DNA from: Pantoea sp. A4
GTDB lineage: Bacteria; Pseudomonadota; Gammaproteobacteria; Enterobacterales; Enterobacteriaceae
DNA length: 64,000 bases
Reading direction: 5' to 3'
NCBI RefSeq assembly: GCF_000295955.2
Contig: NZ_ALXE01000047.1
Coordinates: forward strand, 33,425-97,424
The translations under genes and the position numbers were made by a program. Positions 58,723 through 64,000 of the stretch are shown here, piece after piece. Numbering within the stretch: position 1 is the stretch's first letter; the number at the start of each line of letters is the position of its first letter. The notes under the pieces were generated by a model that searched no databases, had not been told where the DNA came from, and worked only from the letters and a program-made list of their open reading frames with translations.

Positions 58723-59295
58723 CTACTCAACGTCAAGCGCTGGACCCGTGGTATAGAAACGCTTGCCCGCGATGTAATGTAGACTGCGCCACTCTTCAGA
58801 CATTTCCTCAAATACCCAGCGCCCCTCGCGAAACACCCTGCTGTCTGCCCATGCGGCTTTAATTTCGCCAATAAACAGATCGTGTTCGTTCTGGTTCTGC
58901 TCCAGAGGGATAAGCTCGCAGTAAAGCCACGCCGCGCAATCTGCAACCAGCGGAACGGGGATTTCTGGCAGCCGAAACAGCTCTACCCCTGACTGTTCCA
59001 GTTTATCCGGTTCGTCGTAGCGGGTATGCGTACCGAGATAATGCACCATTTGCGCCTGGCGAGCAGTCGGCACCTGAATCACAAACTGATGACTTTTTTC
59101 AATCAATTGACGTGTGTACGCCGCTTTATCCAACACCACCGTAAGTTTGGCCGGTTTAAACTCCAGGCCACAAACCCACGACGCCGACATAACATCTTCA
59201 ATCCCCTGATACTGAGAAGAAACCAACGCCGTTGGGCCATGATTAATCAAACGGTAGGCTTTCTCCAGTTCGACAGGCGCAAGATAATGATTCAT
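58723..59295 (-). CDS. Flavin reductase family protein
   Basis: 190 residues of the flavin reductase-like FMN-binding split barrel: NHGPTALVSSQYQGIEDVMSASWVCGLEFKPAKLTVVLDKAAYTRQLIEKSHQFVIQVPT (about 18-77) and DCAAWLYCELIPLEQNQNEHDLFIGEIKAAW (about 118-150). Members reduce flavins with NAD(P)H or bind FMN as oxidoreductases. It is convergent with the lumazine synthase gene. It could supply reduced flavin to the monooxygenase at 8038, but there is no evidence beyond family. Confidence 0.88.
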   Translation of the reverse strand: MNHYLAPVELEKAYRLINHGPTALVSSQYQGIEDVMSASWVCGLEFKPAKLTVVLDKAAYTRQLIEKSHQFVIQVPTARQAQMVHYLGTHTRYDEPDKLEQSGVELFRLPEIPVPLVADCAAWLYCELIPLEQNQNEHDLFIGEIKAAWADSRVFREGRWVFEEMSEEWRSLHYIAGKRFYTTGPALDVE

Positions 59296-59443
59296 GAAAG
59301 GTGATTCCTTTGGTTTTTGATAGCGATCAGGCGGGAAATATTGATCCAGACAAATACCTTATCACTTAAGCGCGGCAACGGCATTAGTAAGAAGTGGCGG
59401 GGAAATATGGGGTGAGAATAAGTACTAGTATGAGGTGAATCCA

Positions 59444-59473
59444 TCACGTCCCGATGCGGCTTTCGGGACGTGA
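59444..59473. terminator. Strong hairpin downstream of osmB
   Basis: Perfect 11-bp stem TCACGTCCCGA/TCGGGACGTGA with an 8-base loop, 10 bases beyond the osmB stop on the - strand. It lacks a T-tract, so it may stabilise the short mRNA or end transcription with help. Confidence 0.5.
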
Positions 59474-59483
59474 CATGCTGCAA

Positions 59484-59693
59484 TTAACGGCTAACTTGAT
59501 GTCCGATGATACCGCCGATGGCTGCGCCACCCAGGGTACCAAAGGTGCTGCCGCCGGTAAGAACCGCACCGCCTAACGCACCCACACCTGCGCCGATGGC
59601 GGTGTTTCTGCCGCGATGTGACATACCACAAGCGGTAACAGAGAGCGTAAGAAGTAATACTACCGAGATTTTAAAGCTGCGATTTACCAGCAT
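59484..59693 (-). CDS. osmB: Osmotically inducible lipoprotein OsmB
   Basis: 69 residues. Lipoprotein signal with lipobox SVTAC (Cys at 22), then RGRNTAIGAGVGALGGAVLTGGSTFGTLGGAAIGGIIGHQV, nearly identical in layout to E. coli OsmB (RDRNTAIGAGAGALGGAV...). The glycine-zipper sits in or at the outer membrane. E. coli osmB answers to osmotic stress and stationary phase; the promoter here was not resolved. GGGG lies before the ATG. Confidence 0.93.
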   Translation of the reverse strand: MLVNRSFKISVVLLLTLSVTACGMSHRGRNTAIGAGVGALGGAVLTGGSTFGTLGGAAIGGIIGHQVSR

Positions 59694-60022
59694 GAAAGCC
59701 CCATTACCATTAATACTAATGGAATGTAAAAAGTTAAATGTGATTGTTTTTTAAACCTCAAAGCAGCGTTGGAACACACTACCCGGCGTAGCTAATTTAG
59801 ATTTTTTCGTGTTTTACGCCTAGGTAAAAATTCCTATTTTTTAATGGTACTGTGATTGGCTGCCTGTAAATGGTGCACATTCACTCCCCATTGCACTGGC
59901 TAACAACATGGCTGTGTGTTTTGGTTATTATTGAGGCTAATAATGGTTAAATAAGCAGCGAAATAAGCTGGCACCGTTTTTGCTTTATCTAGTTGATTTT
60001 AATTTCTGGAGAAGCAAATAGA
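59694..60022. other. Divergent intergenic region between osmB and the asparaginase gene (329 bp)
   Basis: AT-rich, holding both promoters. A CRP-like half site TGTGA occurs at 59851 without a good second half. No FNR box, RNA gene or repeat is convincing. Confidence 0.4.
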
Positions 60023-61066
60023 ATGAAATATAAAGCCTTAGTCGCAACATTGTTACTGACTCTCAGCGCTGGCGCTTTTAGTGCCACAAAATTACCTCAC
60101 ATCGTTATCCTGGCGACGGGCGGCACTATTGCCGGTTCAGCGGCTAGCAGCACACAAACCACCGGATATAAAGCAGGCGCACTAGGCGTGGATACGCTGA
60201 TCAACGCCGTTCCTGCACTGAAAGACGTTGCCAACGTAACCGGTGAACAGGTGGCGAATATCGGCAGTGAAAATATGACCAGCGATGTCATCCTCAAACT
60301 TTCCGATCGGGTTAACCAGTTACTGGCGCAAGATGATGTGGATGGCGTGGTGATCACTCATGGTACAGATACCTTAGATGAAACCCCCTACTTCCTGAAC
60401 TTGACGGTGAAGAGTAACAAGCCGGTGGTCTTCACCGCATCAATGCGACCTGCTACGGCAATCAGTGCCGATGGTCCAATGAATCTGTTGGAAGCGGTTA
60501 CCGTAGCGGCAGATCCTGATGCAAAAGGACGTGGCGTGATGGTTGTTCTTAACGATCGCATCGGTGCTGCTCGCTTTGTCACTAAAACCAATGCTACCAC
60601 CCTGGACACGTTCAAAGCGCCCGAAGAGGGATATCTTGGTGTGATCGTGGGTGGGAAACCCGAGTTTGAAACGCGCGTTGAGAAGATTCATACGCTGCGC
60701 TCAGTGTTTGATGTGCGTCAGGTGAAAACCCTGCCTCAGGTAGTGATCATCTACGGGTATCAGGATGACCCGGAATATATGTATGATGCGGCAATCGCCC
60801 ACCATGCCGCAGGCATTATTTATGCGGGGACAGGTGCGGGTTCTGTTTCAGTACGCAGCGCTGCGGGAATTGAGAAAGCAGAGAAAGCCGGTATCGTGGT
60901 GGTACGTGCATCTCGCACCGGCAGCGGCGTTGTGCCGGTCGATTCACAGCAGCCAGGTCTGGTCTCGGACTCGCTGAATCCGGCCAAGGCACGTATTCTG
61001 TTGATGACCGCACTGACCCAAACAAAAAATCCTGAACTGATTCAGCAATATTTCCATACTTACTGA
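60023..61066 (+). CDS. ansB: Periplasmic L-asparaginase, type II
   Basis: 347 residues. Signal peptide MKYKALVATLLLTLSAGAFS, then active-site motif 1 IVILATGGTIAGSAA with the nucleophilic Thr, motif 2 VVITHGTDTLDETPYFL with the second catalytic Thr and Asp, a Lys in VFTASMRP region downstream, and the C-terminal QQYF end of the family. It hydrolyses asparagine (and some glutamine) to aspartate and ammonia in the periplasm. ATG 60023 has GGAGAAG upstream. It is monocistronic. Confidence 0.94.
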   Translation: MKYKALVATLLLTLSAGAFSATKLPHIVILATGGTIAGSAASSTQTTGYKAGALGVDTLINAVPALKDVANVTGEQVANIGSENMTSDVILKLSDRVNQLLAQDDVDGVVITHGTDTLDETPYFLNLTVKSNKPVVFTASMRPATAISADGPMNLLEAVTVAADPDAKGRGVMVVLNDRIGAARFVTKTNATTLDTFKAPEEGYLGVIVGGKPEFETRVEKIHTLRSVFDVRQVKTLPQVVIIYGYQDDPEYMYDAAIAHHAAGIIYAGTGAGSVSVRSAAGIEKAEKAGIVVVRASRTGSGVVPVDSQQPGLVSDSLNPAKARILLMTALTQTKNPELIQQYFHTY

Positions 61067-61074
61067 TCGGTTTT

Positions 61075-61101
61075 ATCGCTCCGCAACTTAAGCGGAGCGA
61101 T
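61075..61101. terminator. Hairpin between convergent asparaginase and porin genes
   Basis: Perfect 10-bp stem ATCGCTCCGC/GCGGAGCGAT with a 7-base loop lies between the two stop codons. T-tracts are weak on both strands. Confidence 0.5.
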
Positions 61102-61113
61102 GTTCCCAGCGAA

Positions 61114-62406
61114 TTAGAGCAGGCCGAACTTCCACGTGACGGACAGCATGTTTTGATCCTGACTGCGCGTACCGGTGATGTTGGTACGATAAGTCACATT
61201 TTTCCAGTCCAGCGTGACACCCTTCATCCACTCCGAAGGCAGTTGATAACTCAGCCCTACGGTACGCACCCACTCATTTTGATTGACCTGGCTGCCTGAA
61301 GCCCGGGCGTGATGCCCTGAAACATAGCTGCTGTTAAAACGCAGTCCGCTGGCGATCGCATCCAGCTTCACGCTGTAACGAATGACGAATGCCCGCTCAT
61401 GCGCCGTTTTGAATTTTGACAGCGGAGATTCCGTAACTAAACCGGTTGAACCGCCGGTGGTGTCAGTTGAAATTCCGTCAACCGTCTGACCGGGGTCGAG
61501 ATAGGGAAAATCACTGGAGCCGGTTAACTGCTGATAACCCAGACCGAGGCTGTTTCCCCACAGGCTGTAAGTCACAATCGCACCGTAGGCATTGTTATCC
61601 ACACTGCCGCCATAGCGATTACCGTTGCCCTGGCTGTTGAAATAACGTAAATCGGTGGTGAGTTTCCCGGCACCCAGCGTTAAATTATGCTGGAGACCCA
61701 AATAGTTTTGATCATAAAAATCACTCAGTTGGGCGAAATAGTAACTCAGAGCCAGCGGTTTGATCGGTGTGTAGCGGCCCCCGGCATAACTAAAGCCCGA
61801 ACTGAAGCCACTGGCTTTACCCGTAGATTTCAGCTTTTGATAGTGGGTTTGATTACGGCCTTCAACACGATCAATAAAACCGGCGTCCAACACCAGGTTA
61901 TCAATATCATCGGAGTGTAGCGTGTAGCCGCGATACAAGGATGGCAGCAGACGACCGTTGTTGGTTTTGATTACCGGCAGATTAATGGTTTGATAACCCG
62001 CCCGGAGTTGCGTTTCACTGATCCTGGCTTTTGCCGCCAGACGCAACGCACCGAAACTGCCCGGTGCACTATTATCGTCATGTTGTGGGAACATGCCGGT
62101 GGAAATATTATTTCCTGTGGGGCCGTAAAGTTTTACCCCCAGCAGGCCAATCGCATCCAGACCGAACCCTACCGGCCCTTCGGTGTAGCCGGACTTTCCT
62201 TCCAGAATAAATCCTTGTCCTAGCTGTTCACCGGTTGGCTGATTTTTTGCCACTGAACGCGTGTCGTTATTGTAGTACAGCGTGCGGCTGGTTAAATCAA
62301 TGTGGCTGTCATCGATGATGCCTGCCGTAGCAGTATGTGTGATTGCAGCGATGACCAGAGCCAGAGGGGTTAAGAGCAAGTGACGTTTTGCCGTTATTCG
62401 TTCCAT
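61114..62406 (-). CDS. OprD family outer membrane porin
   Basis: 430 residues. Signal peptide RHLLLTPLALVIAAITHTATA, then IDDSHIDLTSRTLYYNNDTR, the typical OprD opening, GFILEGKSGYTEGPVGFGLDAIGLLGVKL, strands such as LRAGYQTINLPVIKTNNGRLLPSLYRGYTLHSD, and a final strand MLSVTWKFGLL. OprD porins take up basic amino acids or aromatic and other carboxylates. ATG 62406 was chosen since it starts the signal peptide; the frame continues to 62499 through a Fur-like box. The ribosome site is weak. In enterobacteria OprD porins are rather few. Confidence 0.9.
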   Translation of the reverse strand: MERITAKRHLLLTPLALVIAAITHTATAGIIDDSHIDLTSRTLYYNNDTRSVAKNQPTGEQLGQGFILEGKSGYTEGPVGFGLDAIGLLGVKLYGPTGNNISTGMFPQHDDNSAPGSFGALRLAAKARISETQLRAGYQTINLPVIKTNNGRLLPSLYRGYTLHSDDIDNLVLDAGFIDRVEGRNQTHYQKLKSTGKASGFSSGFSYAGGRYTPIKPLALSYYFAQLSDFYDQNYLGLQHNLTLGAGKLTTDLRYFNSQGNGNRYGGSVDNNAYGAIVTYSLWGNSLGLGYQQLTGSSDFPYLDPGQTVDGISTDTTGGSTGLVTESPLSKFKTAHERAFVIRYSVKLDAIASGLRFNSSYVSGHHARASGSQVNQNEWVRTVGLSYQLPSEWMKGVTLDWKNVTYRTNITGTRSQDQNMLSVTWKFGLL

Positions 62407-62424
62407 GAGATTTCTTATGCTAAT

Positions 62425-62443
62425 TAAAATGATAATTATTAGC
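62425..62443. promoter_or_regulatory. Fur-box-like sequence upstream of the porin
   Basis: TAAAATGATAATTATTAGC matches the 19-base Fur consensus at 15 positions, 18 bases before the porin start on the - strand. Position and match suggest iron-dependent repression. Confidence 0.6.
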
Positions 62444-62517
62444 ATCAGCATTAAACGATAACTCAATAACGCACTGATTATTAAATAGTTTGTAAACAAA
62501 CCCTCAACGCAGCAGCA

Positions 62518-62991
62518 TTAGTCGCTCAAGACTTTTTGCATGGCATAACGATCAAGAGAAACGCCTTTTCTGATGACAACCTCTTTGGATAAGATTTCCC
62601 AACCTTGACGACTAAAAAAGGGCTGGGAAGCCAAGCTGGCGAATGCAGTCAGCTTTTCTACGCCTGTTTGCTGAGCAAGTTGCTGTGCCCTGGCGAGCAA
62701 TTGTGCCCCGACCCCCTGACGTGCAAATGATGGCAGAACAAACAGCAGGTCGATGTAACCTTTTTCATCCATTGCCAGAAAACCAATGGGTTCGTCTTCT
62801 TTTACGGCGACAAACCCCTGCAACATTTCGCAGCGTTGTTGCCAGGCGGTAAGGTCGATAGTTTCACCCGCCCAGGCAAGACGCTGCTGAAAAGAATAGA
62901 GCTCACGCGTTCCTTCATACACGGCAATAAAATAGATGCGAGCCAGGTGAGCATAATCCGTGGCAGACAACGTTCTGATGCTGATATCCAT
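62518..62991 (-). CDS. GNAT family N-acetyltransferase
   Basis: 157 residues from ATG 62991 (AGGGGAAT upstream). GNAT fold: IRTLSATDYAHLARIYFIAVYEG, GFVAVKEDEPIGFLAMDEKGYIDLLFVLPSFARQGVGAQLLARAQQLA with the acetyl-CoA loop RQGVGA (about 105) and SLASQPFFSRQGWE near the C-terminus. It resembles the YafP-like group. The substrate is unknown. Confidence 0.9.
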   Translation of the reverse strand: MDISIRTLSATDYAHLARIYFIAVYEGTRELYSFQQRLAWAGETIDLTAWQQRCEMLQGFVAVKEDEPIGFLAMDEKGYIDLLFVLPSFARQGVGAQLLARAQQLAQQTGVEKLTAFASLASQPFFSRQGWEILSKEVVIRKGVSLDRYAMQKVLSD

Positions 62992-63136
62992 AATTCCCCT
63001 GCTTTTTCCGGGCTGCAATGATCGCTTATGTGGTGCAAAGTTTATATCAATTCTGCACTTATCGTGTGATCGCATAAGCGGTTAACTGGCCCTCCTAAAG
63101 TGCTGTTATTCTCCTTCGCACACAATCGGAGGATGT

Positions 63137-63877
63137 ATGAGTTCATTAAACGATATCTTCACCAGCCATAAAAGCGAGCGTAGTTTTACCGATCAACCCG
63201 TAGACGAAGCGGTGCTCGATCGTATTATCCAGGCAGCGTATCGCGCACCCACTTCAGTTAATTCGCAGCAGGTTTCAGTGATTGTGACCCGTGATGCGGC
63301 CTCACGCGCGAAAATTTCGCAGATTGCCGGCGGCCAACCCTGGATTGCTAAAGCACCGGTTTTCCTGACTTTTGTTCTGGATATGCACAAGAGCCAGCAG
63401 GCTATTGCTGCCGCTGGTAAAGAACAAGTGGCGCATGAAAGTATTGAAAGTATTGTTTCTGGCTCTACCGATGTAGGCATTGCACTGGGTACCGTTTTAG
63501 CAGCGGCCCGTGCCGAAGGCCTGGGTGTTGTACCGATCGGTGGGATCCGTCGCGTGCCTCAGGAGTTGATTGAACATCTGCAATTACCTCAGCACACTTT
63601 CCCGGTAGCGGGCGTTGTTATTGGTCACGTTGATGTTCCTTCTCATCAGAAACCACGTTTGCCGATTGGCACTTTCCGGCATGAAGAGCGTTACGATAAC
63701 AGTAAATTAGCTGAAAGCATTGCAAATTATAATCAGCAAATTGTGCAGCACTGGCAGAATACCGGTCGCAATGATGGTGAAAACTGGAGCGATAGCGTTG
63801 CAGGTTACTATCAAAAAGTGTATTTCCCGGATGTGTTACCGGCGTTATTGAAACAAGGTTTCGGTAACGATAAATAA
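63137..63877 (+). CDS. NADPH-dependent nitroreductase (NfsA/FRP-like)
   Basis: 246 residues. Nitroreductase fold of the NfsA group: HKSERSFTDQPVDEAVLDRIIQAAYRAPTSVNSQQVSVIVTRD (FMN contacts), ESIVSGSTDVGIALGTVLAAARAEGLGVVPIGGIR and GVVIGHVDVPSHQKPRLPIGTFRHEERY. The PRLP motif before the C-terminal extension is characteristic. It reduces nitro compounds or quinones with NADPH and FMN. Ribosome site CGGAGG. Confidence 0.9.
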   Translation: MSSLNDIFTSHKSERSFTDQPVDEAVLDRIIQAAYRAPTSVNSQQVSVIVTRDAASRAKISQIAGGQPWIAKAPVFLTFVLDMHKSQQAIAAAGKEQVAHESIESIVSGSTDVGIALGTVLAAARAEGLGVVPIGGIRRVPQELIEHLQLPQHTFPVAGVVIGHVDVPSHQKPRLPIGTFRHEERYDNSKLAESIANYNQQIVQHWQNTGRNDGENWSDSVAGYYQKVYFPDVLPALLKQGFGNDK

Positions 63878-63910
63878 GTGACACCGGGCAGGGAAAAGGA
63901 TCATATTTAC

Positions 63911-64000
63911 CTGCCCAACCTGCCCAACCTGCCCAACCTGCCCAACCTGCCCAACCTGCCCAACCTGCCCAACCTGCCCAACCTGCCCAACCTGCCCAAC
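63911..64000. repeat. 9-bp tandem repeat (CTGCCCAAC), ten copies, runs off the window
   Basis: The unit CTGCCCAAC repeats ten times without a mismatch from 63911 to the last base, so the true length is unknown. An inverted copy of its core, GGGCAGG at 63886-63892, lies just before and can pair with the first unit. The period of nine keeps reading frame: on the + strand the frames give LPN, CPT or AQP repeats; on the - strand one frame reads LGR repeats and ends in TAA at the left edge of the array. Confidence 0.95.

Noticed and set aside
63911..64000. CRISPR array
   Set aside because: The unit is 9 bases, perfectly tandem, with no spacers and no cas gene.

Overview
The window looks like chromosomal DNA of an enterobacterium, most likely of the Pantoea/Erwinia type. 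The GC content is moderate to high, genes are densely packed, start sites carry E. coli-style ribosome binding sites, and there are close relatives of E. coli DigH, YddG, OsmB, YdeP and AnsB next to a large number of accessory transporters and one-off regulators. No rRNA or tRNA gene, CRISPR array or intact prophage was seen. The assignment rests on recalled family likeness, not on a database search.

Layout. 1-2900: polar amino acid ABC importer (ATPase cut by the window edge, binding protein, two permeases) closed by a strong terminator. 2964-5000: an intact LysR gene, then the back halves of a LysR gene and of an NAD-epimerase gene, facing apart and joined by one deletion. 5153-7704: a possible 47-aa gene, UV endonuclease UvsE, a TenA-like protein and an unknown protein. 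8038-19177: a flavin monooxygenase with a five-domain peptide-type ABC importer on the + strand, facing a class III aminotransferase, a carboxymuconolactone-decarboxylase-like protein and a C45 acyltransferase on the - strand, with an RpiR regulator beyond and a RelE/Xre toxin-antitoxin pair between. 19298-23892: a PQQ membrane dehydrogenase, and AzlCD with a divergent AraC regulator. 24076-28592: a large SF1 helicase with a DUF2726 tail, a VF530-type protein and DigH.

28695-40355: a UbiD decarboxylase with a divergent GntR regulator, an FAD oxidoreductase, an aldehyde dehydrogenase and a DapA-like enzyme, whose three promoter regions share GTATAC-centred motifs; then YddG, an MFS carrier, a GlxA-type regulator and a shikimate-dehydrogenase-like protein. 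40441-48652: a TetR gene with a 30-bp palindromic operator and a DMT exporter, a glycine-zipper protein, a YdeP-type molybdoenzyme, a LysR/DUF2798 pair, and a NemR-like TetR with GACCGGTC boxes ahead of a DJ-1 protein and a quinone-reductase-like enzyme.

48680-52164 is a decay zone: an ISNCY-type remnant, then an efflux operon collapsed by three deletions (membrane fusion protein, RND pump, sensor kinase, DUF347 protein) with order and strand kept. 52285-56131: LysR and a sulfonate-type ABC importer. 56291-57985: an SDR tail and a LysR/GST pair. 58235-63877: type II lumazine synthase, flavin reductase, OsmB, periplasmic asparaginase, an OprD-family porin under a Fur-like box, a GNAT acetyltransferase and an NfsA-like nitroreductase. 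The window ends inside a 9-bp tandem repeat (ten copies visible).
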